From Rhodospirillales bacterium (GTDB lineage: Bacteria > Pseudomonadota > Alphaproteobacteria > Micavibrionales > UBA1664), in contig CP060260.1 in NCBI GenBank assembly GCA_023898805.1, forward strand, positions 930,001 to 994,000: DNA of 64,000 nt, written 5' to 3'. The position numbers and the translations under genes are program-made. Shown one piece after another: positions 16,397 through 24,580 of the stretch. The notes beneath the pieces were generated by a model. It was not told where the DNA came from. It made no database searches and saw only the letters and a list, made by a program, of their open reading frames with translations. How positions within the stretch are numbered: the stretch's first letter is position 1; each line of letters starts with the position of its first letter.

Positions 16397-17556
16397 TGCC
16401 CGTACTTCTCAGCCAGAAGTTCGGCGTACACCGCCAGCGTTTCGGCGCACATTTTCTCGCGCGTGAAATGCCCGGCGACATGAGCCATGGACCGCGTGGC
16501 CAGCGCCGCGCGCTGCCCCGGCGTAAGCGCCAGCGCCTGACGCAGCGCCTCGGCCATGGCCTGTACGTCATTCGGCGGGATCAGCCAGCCGGTTTCCCCG
16601 CGCAAAATGGTTTCCTGTGCGCCGCCATGGTCTGTCGCGATGATCGGCCGCCCCATCGCCTGCGCTTCGACAGGTACGCGGCCGAACCCTTCCGGATCGG
16701 TCGAGGCCGAAACCACGACCGACGAAATCATGTACGCCGCCGGCATGTCGCTGCAATGATCAATGATCCGGACCTGTCCGGTCAGACCCAGCGCGCCGAT
16801 CTGCGCCTCCAATTCCTGCCTGTACTCCGTACGTCCCTGATCCGAACCCAGAAGTACGCAAAACACGTCCGGCCGCCCAAGTTGGGACATCGCCTGCAAC
16901 AATACATGATGCCCCTTCCAACGCGTGATCCGACCGGGCAAAAGCACGATCGGCGCGCCGTCCTCGATCCGCCAGTCGCGCAAAAGCGTCGCCATGCGCT
17001 GCATCCCCACCATGGTCGGATGAAAACGCTCCAGCGCGATGCCCCGGTGGATCAGCCGCATCTTGTCCGGATTGATCCGGAAATTTTCGGTGATATAGCG
17101 TGCGACATGGCCGGAAATCGCGATCACGCGTTCGCCGCGCATCATGATCGAATTGTAGAAATGCTTGAGCTTCCCGCCCTCGTTATACGGCGCATGCACC
17201 GTGGTCATGAATTTCGCGCCCGTGCCCTTGCACGCATACCACGCGCTCCACGCCGGCGCACGCGAGCGCACATGCACGATATCGACGTTCCAGGCATTGA
17301 TCAGCCGCCGGATGCGCCCGATATTGCAGTACATCTCCCACGGGTTTTTGGATTGCACCGGCATCGGGATGAATTCGGCCTTGGCGCGGATGATTTCGCC
17401 CACCCGCGCACCGCCCGAAGCGACAACCAGCGCCCGCGCCCCCGCCTGTACCAGCGCGGCGGCGACGTCAATGCACCCCTGCTCCGCCCCGCCGGGGCCA
17501 AGTTCCGGGATGATCTGCATGACCACGGGGGTCTTTTGGGTTTTCAGATTCAGCAT
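16393..17556 (-). CDS. Glycosyltransferase family 4
   Basis: A 387-residue GT-B fold transferase. The start at 17556 precedes a VVMQIIPELGPGGAEQGCIDVA opening, with the GGAE motif of the acceptor domain; the open frame upstream runs into the divergent hydrolase gene and is rejected. The C-terminal donor domain has VLLPGRITRWKGHHVLLQA and the E-x7-E region ASTDPEGFGRVPVEAQAMGRP, typical of GT4 enzymes that retain anomeric configuration and use nucleotide sugars. Its product probably feeds LPS core or capsule with the downstream heptosyltransferase-like enzyme. It lies head-to-head with the alpha/beta hydrolase. Confidence 0.9.
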   Translation of the reverse strand: MLNLKTQKTPVVMQIIPELGPGGAEQGCIDVAAALVQAGARALVVASGGARVGEIIRAKAEFIPMPVQSKNPWEMYCNIGRIRRLINAWNVDIVHVRSRAPAWSAWYACKGTGAKFMTTVHAPYNEGGKLKHFYNSIMMRGERVIAISGHVARYITENFRINPDKMRLIHRGIALERFHPTMVGMQRMATLLRDWRIEDGAPIVLLPGRITRWKGHHVLLQAMSQLGRPDVFCVLLGSDQGRTEYRQELEAQIGALGLTGQVRIIDHCSDMPAAYMISSVVVSASTDPEGFGRVPVEAQAMGRPIIATDHGGAQETILRGETGWLIPPNDVQAMAEALRQALALTPGQRAALATRSMAHVAGHFTREKMCAETLAVYAELLAEKYGQ

Positions 17557-17592
17557 ATGGTCCTGTCCGAACGATTCTGATAGCAGAAACCT

Positions 17593-18318
17593 ATGCCCCC
17601 TGAAACCCTTACCCCCGATATTGATGCACCCGGATTTCTGCTCCGGCCCGACGGCACGCACCTGCCTTATGACCGCTTTCACCCTGCGCAACCGGCCAAA
17701 GCCGGCCCTGCGGTGGTATTCCTGCATGGCCTGCGCTCCGACCGCAACGCGACCAAGGCCCTGTTTCTCGATGCCACCTGCCGCCGTCACGCCATTCCCT
17801 TTATCCGCTACGACGCCTATGGCCACGGCGCCGGCCCCGATAACGGCCCGTATACGGACTTCACCCTCTCGCGCGCCGTCCACGACGTCCTTCTGGTGAT
17901 CGACCAACTGACCGAAGGCCCGGTGGTGTTAATGGGTTCGTCCATGGGCGGCTGGACCGCCCTGCGCGCGATGGAGGAACGGCCCGATCGTGTGGCGGCC
18001 CTTGTCGGCATCGCCACCGCGCCGGATTTCACCGCCCATGTCGCGCCGGGGCCCGATTATCCGCCCGGTCTGATCGCCGACGGCCCCGCGAATTTCGTGA
18101 TGGACGAACCCTGGTATTTCGACGGGCCCGTCCATCTGGTACAGGGCCAAAGGGACGAGAGTGTGCCGTGGCAAACCGCCGAATCGGTGGCTGCGCGCTT
18201 TGCCGATCCGGCCCGCGTGCGCGTGACGCTGATTCCCGATGGCGACCATCGCCTGAACCGGCCCGAGGATCTGGCCATTCAGGAATCCGCCTTGCTAGAT
18301 GTTATAAGCCGCATTTAA
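17593..18318 (+). CDS. Alpha/beta hydrolase
   Basis: A 241-residue single-domain serine hydrolase of the ABHD10/thioesterase-like type. The nucleophile elbow is MGSSMGGW, the oxyanion segment VVFLHGLRSD, the acid probably the Asp in GQRDESVP, and the histidine sits in DGDHRL, completing the triad. There is no signal peptide, so it acts in the cytosol on an ester or thioester I cannot specify. It is transcribed rightward, divergent from the glycosyltransferase pair, and ends before an AT-rich gap. The ribosome site is weak. Confidence 0.85.
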   Translation: MPPETLTPDIDAPGFLLRPDGTHLPYDRFHPAQPAKAGPAVVFLHGLRSDRNATKALFLDATCRRHAIPFIRYDAYGHGAGPDNGPYTDFTLSRAVHDVLLVIDQLTEGPVVLMGSSMGGWTALRAMEERPDRVAALVGIATAPDFTAHVAPGPDYPPGLIADGPANFVMDEPWYFDGPVHLVQGQRDESVPWQTAESVAARFADPARVRVTLIPDGDHRLNRPEDLAIQESALLDVISRI

Positions 18319-18370
18319 CACAATAAAATGTGTATAAAATTATAACCGCAAACAAATACAAAATTTAATG

Positions 18371-18388
18371 TTGATTTTACACCATCAA
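18371..18388. promoter_or_regulatory. Possible operator before the XRE gene
   Basis: A perfect TTGAT-N8-ATCAA inverted repeat in an AT-rich 89-bp gap, 20 bases before the XRE start. Autoregulation by the XRE protein is a reasonable guess, not shown. Confidence 0.3.
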
Positions 18389-18407
18389 ACACCATTCAAT
18401 AGTCGGG

Positions 18408-19058
18408 ATGATGACGGTTCCGCAAATCAAGGCAGCCCGTGCGCTGCTCGACTGGACTCAGGCCGACCTTGCCCGTGAATCCGGCATGCACCTTAACGTC
18501 ATCAACAATATCGAACGCGGCACCACCAACCCGCGTCAGGGCACGCTGGAAAAGCTTCAACGCACGCTGGAAGGCCACGGCATCGCCTTTATCGGCACGC
18601 GCGGGGTTGAACTGCGCCATGATGCGGTGACCGTGACAAGGCTGGAGGGGGAAAGCTTCCTGCGCGACCTGATCGCCGACATCCTTTCAAGCGCCCGCGG
18701 ACAGGAAGTCCGCAGCGTCCTTGCCGATATTCGCAATTTCACCGCCCACGATCCCGATGCAAGCCGTCTGTATGCCGCCCGGAAAAGCGAGGCGGGACTG
18801 CACGAACGCCTGATCACCCGCGACATGCCCGGTTTTTACCCGCGCGGGGCCGAGCATTACCGCGTGGTCGCGCCTGAACGTCTCGGCCCCGTCGACACCA
18901 TCATCTATGCCGACCGCGTCGCTTATGTCTTCTGGGCGCAACGCCAGATCGCGATTCTCAAAAGCGCCGATCTGACGCGCACCCAGGCGCTGGCCTTCGA
19001 CCTGCTTTGGTCCACCGGCGCGGACCCGGTGCGACCGGCCCGCACGGACGAAAGCTGA
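18408..19058 (+). CDS. XRE-family transcriptional regulator with unknown C-terminal domain
   Basis: A 216-residue DNA-binding protein. Residues about 5-60 are a Cro/C1-type helix-turn-helix (IKAARALLDWTQADLARESG, NVINNIERGTTNPRQGTLEK). The remaining ~150 residues form a separate domain with a DILSSARGQEVRSVLADIRN stretch and an RVAYVFWAQRQIAILKS strand region. This looks like a ligand-sensing or regulatory domain rather than a peptidase, but I cannot name it. Two consecutive ATGs (18408, 18411) could start it. The gene lies alone after an AT-rich gap and before the tRNA-linked repeat region, a common place for horizontally acquired regulators. Confidence 0.85.
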   Translation: MMTVPQIKAARALLDWTQADLARESGMHLNVINNIERGTTNPRQGTLEKLQRTLEGHGIAFIGTRGVELRHDAVTVTRLEGESFLRDLIADILSSARGQEVRSVLADIRNFTAHDPDASRLYAARKSEAGLHERLITRDMPGFYPRGAEHYRVVAPERLGPVDTIIYADRVAYVFWAQRQIAILKSADLTRTQALAFDLLWSTGADPVRPARTDES

Positions 19059-19120
19059 AACGCCCGGCAGTTGCGCCGCCGCGCTTCTTTCGCTAAGGTC
19101 TGCCGCGATTTGATACAAAA

Positions 19121-19206
19121 GGGGTGGCCGGGTGCCCCGTTGTCGGCAACGACAACAAAACAGCCTCAACCACGAGGCCACAACACGGCGAATTTTATAT
19201 GCGTAA
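19121..19206 (+). repeat. Tandem repeat unit 1 (86 bp) beginning with a 5' tRNA-Ser fragment
   Basis: Begins GGGGTGGCCGGGTG, matching tRNA-Ser positions 4-17 with one change, then carries a perfect hairpin GTTGTCG-GCAA-CGACAAC, a conserved CCTCAACCACGAGGCC segment and an AT-rich end TTTTATATGCG. It is nearly identical to the next unit. Confidence 0.85.
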
Positions 19207-19291
19207 GGGGTGGCCGAGTGCCCCGTTGTCGGCAACGACAACAAAACAGCCTCAACCACGAGGCCACAACACGGCGAATTTTATATGCGGA
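19207..19291 (+). repeat. Tandem repeat unit 2 (85 bp), directly abutting tRNA-Ser
   Basis: Same sequence as unit 1 apart from single bases (GGGGTGGCCGAGTG at the start, GCGGA at the end). Its 5' tRNA-like piece matches the real tRNA exactly for 14 bases, and the intact tRNA begins at the third occurrence of that piece. Confidence 0.85.
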
Positions 19292-19378
19292 GGGGTGGCC
19301 GAGTGGTTGAAGGCGCACGCCTGGAAAGTGTGTATACGGGAAACCGTATCGTGAGTTCGAATCTCATCCCCTCCGCCA
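19289..19378 (+). tRNA. tRNA-Ser (anticodon GGA)
   Basis: A 90-base class II tRNA including an encoded CCA. The acceptor stem GGAGGGG pairs with CCCCTCC, followed by discriminator G and CCA. The anticodon loop CTGGAAA gives GGA, reading UCC/UCU. A long variable arm (TATACGG-GAAA-CCGTATC) is typical of serine, and the T-arm has GTTCGAATC. It is followed within 10 bases by a hairpin terminator. The upstream promoter region is duplicated as two tandem units that carry truncated 5' ends of this same gene. Confidence 0.95.
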
Positions 19379-19383
19379 TTATA

Positions 19384-19410
19384 AAAACGGGCCCTTTTGG
19401 GCCTGTTTTT
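19384..19410 (+). terminator. Rho-independent terminator of tRNA-Ser
   Basis: Stem AAAACGGGCCC / GGGCCTGTTTT (one G-T pair) with a TTTT loop and a T-run, directly after the tRNA 3' end. Confidence 0.85.
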
Positions 19411-19416
19411 GCAATC

Positions 19417-19530
19417 TCATCCCCCCCGGCGGCGCGGCGAATAAACAGCTTCGATGTTATGGCCGTCCGGATCGATCACGAAAGCAGCGAAATACCCGTC
19501 TTCATAATGCGGCCGCAAACCGGGCGCACG
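19417..19530 (-). pseudogene. C-terminal remnant of a VOC/glyoxalase-family gene
   Basis: Minus-strand codons translate to GLRPHYEDGYFAAFVIDPDG followed by HNIEAVYSPRR, which is the characteristic C-terminus of VOC-superfamily proteins. Only about 35 residues match. Upstream the frame runs into the 3' end of the intact VOC gene in a different frame, so the N-terminal part is missing and no start is available. It is most likely a decayed second VOC gene left between tRNA-Ser and the intact VOC gene. Confidence 0.6.
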
Positions 19531-19555
19531 ATCATGACATGGATGAGGCCGAGCC

Positions 19556-19948
19556 CTAGCAGCCGTTTCCCGGTTGCAGAATGCTGTTGCGGTTGCCTTC
19601 CGTGTCGGTAAAGGACACATATTCACCGATGCCCGGAATCGTCATCGGCTCGCCCAGCACCTCTCCACCGGCCTGCTTCACGCGGTCCATGGCCGCCCTG
19701 ATGTCCTCGACCGCGATGACGATGGATGGATACTGCATCGGCCAATCCACCTTGAACGGAAACATGCCGCCGTTGATCGTGCCGCGATGGTCCGTATTGC
19801 AGGCATCCCCTTCTGATGTCGTCATGTGGATATAGTTTCCCATTTCCTCGCCCAAAAATCGCGGCTTCCAGCCAAAGGCCTGTTCGTAAAACGCACCGGC
19901 GCGTCGCGCGTCGCGGTACGGCATTTCGAAATGAACGACGGGATTCAT
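19556..19948 (-). CDS. VOC-family protein (glyoxalase/bleomycin-resistance fold)
   Basis: A 130-residue protein of two beta-alpha-beta-beta-beta modules. It starts NPVVHFEMPYRDARRAGAFY, the usual opening strand and helix, then GWKPRFLGEEMGNYIHM, and ends VSFTDTEGNRNSILQP. This matches the small VKD-type VOC proteins often listed as glyoxalase-like. Members bind metals or small ligands, and the substrate here cannot be inferred. I chose the ATG at 19948 with GAAAGG upstream over a TTG at 19963. Next to it lies the truncated copy of another VOC gene. Confidence 0.85.
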   Translation of the reverse strand: MNPVVHFEMPYRDARRAGAFYEQAFGWKPRFLGEEMGNYIHMTTSEGDACNTDHRGTINGGMFPFKVDWPMQYPSIVIAVEDIRAAMDRVKQAGGEVLGEPMTIPGIGEYVSFTDTEGNRNSILQPGNGC

Positions 19949-19991
19949 GTGTTTGCCTTTCAAAGAGGGACCGGCGCTTCCGCTAATCTAT

Positions 19992-20750
19992 CTAATGCGC
20001 TTTTTCCGCCGCCTTGTGCCGGAACAGCAGGCCGCACAGCATGATCCCGGCCACCAGCACCAGAGAGGCGGCGTAACGGCTGAGCTCCAGCCCGCCCTGC
20101 GCGACAGGCTTGTCAAGAAAATCGCCCACCACCGCACCCAAAGGCCGGGTCAAAATGAACGCGGCCCAGAACAGGAAGGTGCGCGAAATCTTCGTGCCGT
20201 AATACAATCCCGCCAGTACGGCCAGCATGCCGCCGAAAATCGCCGCCGCGCCGGTATAACCAAACCCCGCGTCGTCCGCCGTCCAGTCGCCCAGCGCGGT
20301 GCCCAGCGTCTGTGAAAACATGATGGTGACCCAGTAAAACATCTCGGCCTTCGCGCTGACGATGCTGGCAACCGCGATGCTGCCCATCGTCCGATGCCAG
20401 ACAAACAACGACGCCAGTAACAGGCCAAGCAAAAGCGTCGACCCGCCGGCATAGCCGATACCAAGCGACCGGTCGGCGAAATCGGCCAGCGTCGTGCCCA
20501 CGGTGGTGGTGGCAATGATCGTCACCCAGTAGATCACAGGATGGAAGCGCGCCGCCCGGATCTGGACGAACACCGCCGCCAGAAAGACCACGGCGAAAAT
20601 CACGGTCCCGGCAAGATAACCAAGCCCCATCGACATCGATACCGCATCACCACCGGTTTCGCCCAGCGTGGTGGCCAGAATTTTCATGATCCAGAAACCC
20701 AGCGTGACCGCCGGCACCTTGCTGAGCGTTTTTTCAATCGCGTTGTCCAT
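19992..20750 (-). CDS. COG4705-type membrane protein with four internal repeats
   Basis: A 252-residue integral membrane protein of an uncharacterised family. About eight hydrophobic helices are arranged as four copies of a unit containing a TLG-x-T/G-x-x-D motif: ATTLGETGGDAVSM, TTVGTTLADFADRS, QTLGTALGDWTADD, RPLGAVVGDFLDKP. Each is followed by GxGY or similar and a helix. The conserved acidic residues inside membrane-proximal repeats suggest cation handling, but no function is established. GGAAGGAAG stands before the ATG at 20750. Divergent from the antiporter gene, with about 115 bases between them. Confidence 0.8.
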   Translation of the reverse strand: MDNAIEKTLSKVPAVTLGFWIMKILATTLGETGGDAVSMSMGLGYLAGTVIFAVVFLAAVFVQIRAARFHPVIYWVTIIATTTVGTTLADFADRSLGIGYAGGSTLLLGLLLASLFVWHRTMGSIAVASIVSAKAEMFYWVTIMFSQTLGTALGDWTADDAGFGYTGAAAIFGGMLAVLAGLYYGTKISRTFLFWAAFILTRPLGAVVGDFLDKPVAQGGLELSRYAASLVLVAGIMLCGLLFRHKAAEKAH

Positions 20751-20865
20751 GAAATCTTCCTTCCGTCCAGCCAAGCATATAGGCGCGATACCTGAACTCA
20801 AGCTGAAATCCCCCGGCCGATCTTTTCCGGTTCCGCCCGCGCCTGCTTCGCTGTTACCATGGGGC

Positions 20866-22098
20866 ATGACGATTTATCAGATCACCGCCGTTCTTCTTTG
20901 CCTTGCCGCCCTTGGCGGCTTCATAAACCAGAAATATATCGGCCTGCCCTCCACCATCGGGCATATGGCCTTCGCGCTGCTGGTTTCACTGGTTGGCATC
21001 CTGCTGGCGGCGGCAGGCTGGATCGACCTGACACTGGCCACCGCGTTTCTGGGCACCATCGATTTTTCGCAAGTGCTGCTGCACGGTATGTTGTCCTTCT
21101 TGCTGTTCGCGGGCGCGCTGCACATCAATCTGGCCGATCTCGCGCGCGTTAAATGGCCGGTGGCGATTCTGGCGACCGTGGGCGTGGTGCTGGCCACTGC
21201 GATCACGGGCGCACTGGTCTGGATGGCCGCGCATTTTCTGGGCGTCGATCTGCCTCTTATCTATGCGCTTTTGTTCGGCGCGCTGATCGCGCCGACCGAC
21301 CCGATCGCGGTGCTGGCGATTTTAAAACAGGTTGGCGCGCCAAAAACCCTGTACACCAAAATCGGCGGCGAAAGCCTGTTCAACGACGGTGTGGGCGTGG
21401 TGATCTTCCTGACCATCCTGTCCATCGCCATGACACCCGAACCGCCCACAGCATTGCATGTCGGGCTGGGCTTTCTGCGCGAGGCGGGGGGCGGTCTCGC
21501 CCTCGGCGCGGGGCTGGGCTGGGGCACGTACCGCTTGATGCGCGCGATCGACGATTACAAGACCGAGGCGCTGCTCACCCTCGCGCTGGTCACCGGCGGC
21601 TATGCGATTGCGGAATACATCCATGTCTCGGCGCCGATCTGCATGGTCGCGGCGGGGCTGGTCGTCGGCAATCACGGCCGCGCCATGGCCATGTCCGACA
21701 TCACCAAACACCGCCTAGACCTGTTCTGGGAATTGCTGGACGAGATCATGAACGCGGTACTGTTCATGTTGATCGGGCTTGAGATTCTGGTGATCCCCAT
21801 TCACCTGCCGCAGGCGCTGATGGGCGCACTGGCGATTATCGCGGTGCTGGCTGCGCGGCTGGTCAGCGTCGCGCTCCCGGTTACGATTTTGCGTCTGCGC
21901 ACGCGCTTTGAACGCGGCACGATCCGCCTTTTGACATGGGGCGGCTTGCGCGGCGGACTGTCGATCGCGATGGCGCTCTCCCTGCCCGCGGGACCGGAAA
22001 AAAACCTGATCGTCCCGATGACTTATGTCGTCGTGCTGTTTTCGATTCTGGTGCAGGGCCTGACCTTCCGCCGCCTGCTGGCATGGGTCGGGCGCTAG
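20866..22098 (+). CDS. Na+/H+ antiporter, CPA1 family
   Basis: A 410-residue inner-membrane cation/proton exchanger for pH and sodium homeostasis. It has about 12 predicted helices and the CPA1 landmarks FGALIAPTDPIAVLAILK (ion-binding TDP region) and GGESLFNDGVGVVIFLT (the ND motif of the unwound helix pair), then WGGLRGGLSIAMALSLP near the C-terminus. There is no cytosolic regulatory tail. The ATG at 20866 begins right at the first membrane helix; the open frame upstream overlaps the divergent gene and lacks hydrophobic character. Confidence 0.92.
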   Translation: MTIYQITAVLLCLAALGGFINQKYIGLPSTIGHMAFALLVSLVGILLAAAGWIDLTLATAFLGTIDFSQVLLHGMLSFLLFAGALHINLADLARVKWPVAILATVGVVLATAITGALVWMAAHFLGVDLPLIYALLFGALIAPTDPIAVLAILKQVGAPKTLYTKIGGESLFNDGVGVVIFLTILSIAMTPEPPTALHVGLGFLREAGGGLALGAGLGWGTYRLMRAIDDYKTEALLTLALVTGGYAIAEYIHVSAPICMVAAGLVVGNHGRAMAMSDITKHRLDLFWELLDEIMNAVLFMLIGLEILVIPIHLPQALMGALAIIAVLAARLVSVALPVTILRLRTRFERGTIRLLTWGGLRGGLSIAMALSLPAGPEKNLIVPMTYVVVLFSILVQGLTFRRLLAWVGR

Positions 22099-22105
22099 CG
22101 GCCCT

Positions 22106-22531
22106 TTATTCCCGGCAATAACCTTCACCCGGCTTGACGATCAGGCAACTGCGCTGGCGCGCCAGTTCCTTTACGCCGGTATCCGCCCCGCTTCCGGAAT
22201 TCAGGGATTCGATCTTGCCCGCGCGCAGGAATTCCATGCCCGCCTTGGTGGGACGCGCCGGATACTGGTTAAGCCCGCTTTGGTCGGCGATCGTGACGGT
22301 GTACCCGTCCTCGTTCTGGACGATCAGATACGAATCCCCCGGCCCGATCCAGCGACCGGACCACCCATCGGCGACACGCGCAGGTGCGGACGGCGCGGAC
22401 GTCTGACCCTGCGGCGCATCCACGCCATACGGCGCTGACGTGGCGTCCTGCGCTTCCTGCTTTTTTTCCTGCTTGCATCCGGCCGCGAACGGCACCACCG
22501 CAACCAGCAAAATCAGGGCGAAAAGACGCAT
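22106..22531 (-). CDS. Small lipoprotein of unknown function
   Basis: A 141-residue protein with signal ALILLVAVVPFAAGC, lipidated at Cys near residue 18. After a Lys/Gln/Ala-rich linker comes a small domain (WSGRWIGPGDSYLIVQNEDG, YTVTIADQSGLNQYP) that looks like a beta-sandwich typical of periplasmic ligand or inhibitor domains, ending with two cysteines (RSCLIVKPGEGYCRE). No family assigned. Start at 22531; the longer frame lacks the lipobox context. Convergent with the antiporter gene, divergent from the MFS gene. Confidence 0.8.
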   Translation of the reverse strand: MRLFALILLVAVVPFAAGCKQEKKQEAQDATSAPYGVDAPQGQTSAPSAPARVADGWSGRWIGPGDSYLIVQNEDGYTVTIADQSGLNQYPARPTKAGMEFLRAGKIESLNSGSGADTGVKELARQRSCLIVKPGEGYCRE

Positions 22532-22683
22532 CGAAACCTCCAAAAACCTGTACCGCGAAGAATACCTCACGCGCGCTGCAATGCAAGCCACAGGGCAATT
22601 GCCACTGGGCAATTCATGGGGCACGCCCCCTGCGCACGCCGGGGCTTGACCGGACCCGCCACAGGGCGCAGTGTCGCGCGCCC

Positions 22684-23922
22684 ATGCTGTCGTTCGAGAT
22701 CCTGCGCAACCGTGACTTCCGCCGCCTGCTGGCGGCGCGCTTTACCACGACCCTGGCCCTTCAGGCCCAGGCGGTGATCGTCGGCTGGCAGATTTATTCC
22801 CTGACCAAGGACCCGTGGATGCTCGGCCTCACCGGCCTGGCCGAGGCCGCACCCGCCCTTGTTTCTTCGCTTTTCGCTGGGCACATCGTCGATATATCGC
22901 GCCCGCACCGCGTCTATGCGCTGGCGCTGGTCACGCTGTGCCTGAACACATTCGTGCTGATGCTGGTTGGCGGCGGGCATCTGCCGCTGGCCGAATCCAC
23001 GATCGTCGCGGTGCTGTTCGCGGGCGTGTTCGTGTCCGGCCTTGCCCGCGCCTTCACCATGCCGGCCTCCACCACCTTGATTCCCATGTTGGTGCCCCGG
23101 CCCCAGCTTGCGGGTGCGAACGCATGGATGGGCAGCCTGTTCCAAAGCGGCGCGATCGCCGGCCCCGCGCTGGCGGGTATCGTCTATGGCGGATACGGCG
23201 CGCGCGGCGCGTGGATCATTCCTTTCGCCCTGCTGACAGTGTCGGTTTTTGTGGCTTTTTCCCTTAAACCGGCCTACGCCGCCGCCCCGCGGATGCGCGA
23301 ACCGGCATGGGTCAGCATCCTTTCCGGCTGGCGCTTCATCCTTAAAAGCCCGGTCGTACTTTCGGTGATGGCGCTTGATATGTTCGCGGTGCTGTTCGGT
23401 GGTGCGGTCGCGATGCTGCCCGCCTATGCCGACCAGGTCCTGCATGTCGGCCCCGAAGGCTTGGGCCTTTTGCGCGCCGCGCCCTTCGCGGGTTCGGTCG
23501 CGGTAGGCCTGTTCCTCGCGCTCAGGCCGATGCGCCACCTTTCCGGGGCGCAACTTCTATGGGTGTTCGCCGGGTTCGGCTTGTGCATGCTGGGTTTCGG
23601 CCTTTCGCACGTCATGTGGTTCTCGCTGCTGTGTCTGGCCGTGTCCGGCGCGTTTGACGGGATCAACATGGTGATCCGCGGCACCATCGTGCAATTGCTG
23701 ACACCCGTGCCGATGATGGGCCGTGTCTCCGCGATCAAATCCATGTTCGTGATTTCGTCGAACGAGATCGGCGCATTTGAATCCGGCACCGCCGCGCGGT
23801 TTCTGGGCCTTGTCCCGTCGGTCGTTTTTGGCGCGGTGATGTCCCTTGCCGTGGTCGCGATCATCGCTATTTTATCGCCCAGCCTGCGCAAGACTGCTAT
23901 AGATAGCCACCATGAACACTGA
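22684..23922 (+). CDS. MFS transporter (drug-efflux or permease-like)
   Basis: A 412-residue membrane protein with 12 expected helices. It opens with NRDFRRLLAARFTTTLALQ, as in the EntS/MFS_3 branch, followed by QIYSLTKDPWMLGLTGLAEAAP and the FAGHIVDISRPHRV loop corresponding to MFS motif A. Substrate unknown; relatives export siderophores or small toxic compounds, though many are unassigned. The start at 22684 places the first helix at the N-terminus; the open frame upstream covers the lipoprotein promoter. The 3' end overlaps queH by 11 bases. Confidence 0.88.
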   Translation: MLSFEILRNRDFRRLLAARFTTTLALQAQAVIVGWQIYSLTKDPWMLGLTGLAEAAPALVSSLFAGHIVDISRPHRVYALALVTLCLNTFVLMLVGGGHLPLAESTIVAVLFAGVFVSGLARAFTMPASTTLIPMLVPRPQLAGANAWMGSLFQSGAIAGPALAGIVYGGYGARGAWIIPFALLTVSVFVAFSLKPAYAAAPRMREPAWVSILSGWRFILKSPVVLSVMALDMFAVLFGGAVAMLPAYADQVLHVGPEGLGLLRAAPFAGSVAVGLFLALRPMRHLSGAQLLWVFAGFGLCMLGFGLSHVMWFSLLCLAVSGAFDGINMVIRGTIVQLLTPVPMMGRVSAIKSMFVISSNEIGAFESGTAARFLGLVPSVVFGAVMSLAVVAIIAILSPSLRKTAIDSHHEH

Positions 23923-24574
23923 ATTCCCGCGCCGCATGCATCTGCCGGTTCCGGACGGAACCGGGCGTGTGCTGTTGCATTCCTGCTGCGCCCCCTGTTC
24001 GGGCGAGGTGATGGAGGCGATGGCCGAAGCGGGGCTGGATATCACGGTCTTCTTCTACAACCCGAACATCCACCCGCGCGAGGAATACGACCTGCGCAAG
24101 GACGAAAATGTCCGTTTCGCCGAAAAGATGGGCATTCCTTTTATCGACAACGATTACGACACCTCCAACTGGTTCGCGCGGGTCGAGGGCATGGAGTGGG
24201 AGCCGGAGCGCGGGCGCCGTTGCACAGAATGTTTCGACATGCGCTTTGAACGCGCCGCGCTTTACGCCCATGAAAACGGATTTCCGCTGTTTACCTCGTG
24301 CCTTGGCATTTCGCGCTGGAAGAACATGGAACAGATCAACGATTGCGGGCGCCGTGCCGCCGCGCGTTACGACGGGCTGCAATACTGGGACTACAACTGG
24401 CGCAAGGACAACGGCTCCCACCGCATGATCGAGATCGCCAAGCGCGAGCATTTCTACCAGCAGGAATATTGCGGCTGCGTCTATTCACGGCGCGACACCA
24501 ACAAGGAACGCATGGCCAAAGGCCACGCAAAAATCGAGATCGGCACCCGTTTTTACGGCGACGACGGCAAATAA
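23912..24574 (+). CDS. queH: Epoxyqueuosine reductase QueH
   Basis: A 220-residue cytoplasmic enzyme of the DUF208/QueH family that performs the last step of queuosine synthesis on tRNA, reducing epoxyqueuosine, and is not related to QueG. The cysteine pairs expected for its metal/iron-sulfur centre are present: LLHSCCAPCSG near the N-terminus, RRCTECFDMR in the middle, and QEYCGCVYSRRD near the end. FFYNPNIHPREEYDLRK is also typical. It starts inside the 3' end of the MFS gene and is followed after 6 bases by a DUF808 protein, so it is part of a rightward run. Confidence 0.95.
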   Translation: MNTEFPRRMHLPVPDGTGRVLLHSCCAPCSGEVMEAMAEAGLDITVFFYNPNIHPREEYDLRKDENVRFAEKMGIPFIDNDYDTSNWFARVEGMEWEPERGRRCTECFDMRFERAALYAHENGFPLFTSCLGISRWKNMEQINDCGRRAAARYDGLQYWDYNWRKDNGSHRMIEIAKREHFYQQEYCGCVYSRRDTNKERMAKGHAKIEIGTRFYGDDGK

Positions 24575-24580
24575 TCCGCC

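Noticed and set aside
19071..19310. Short plus-strand frames over the tRNA-linked repeat
   Set aside because: The 86/85-bp period is not a multiple of three, so frames shift between copies; not coding.
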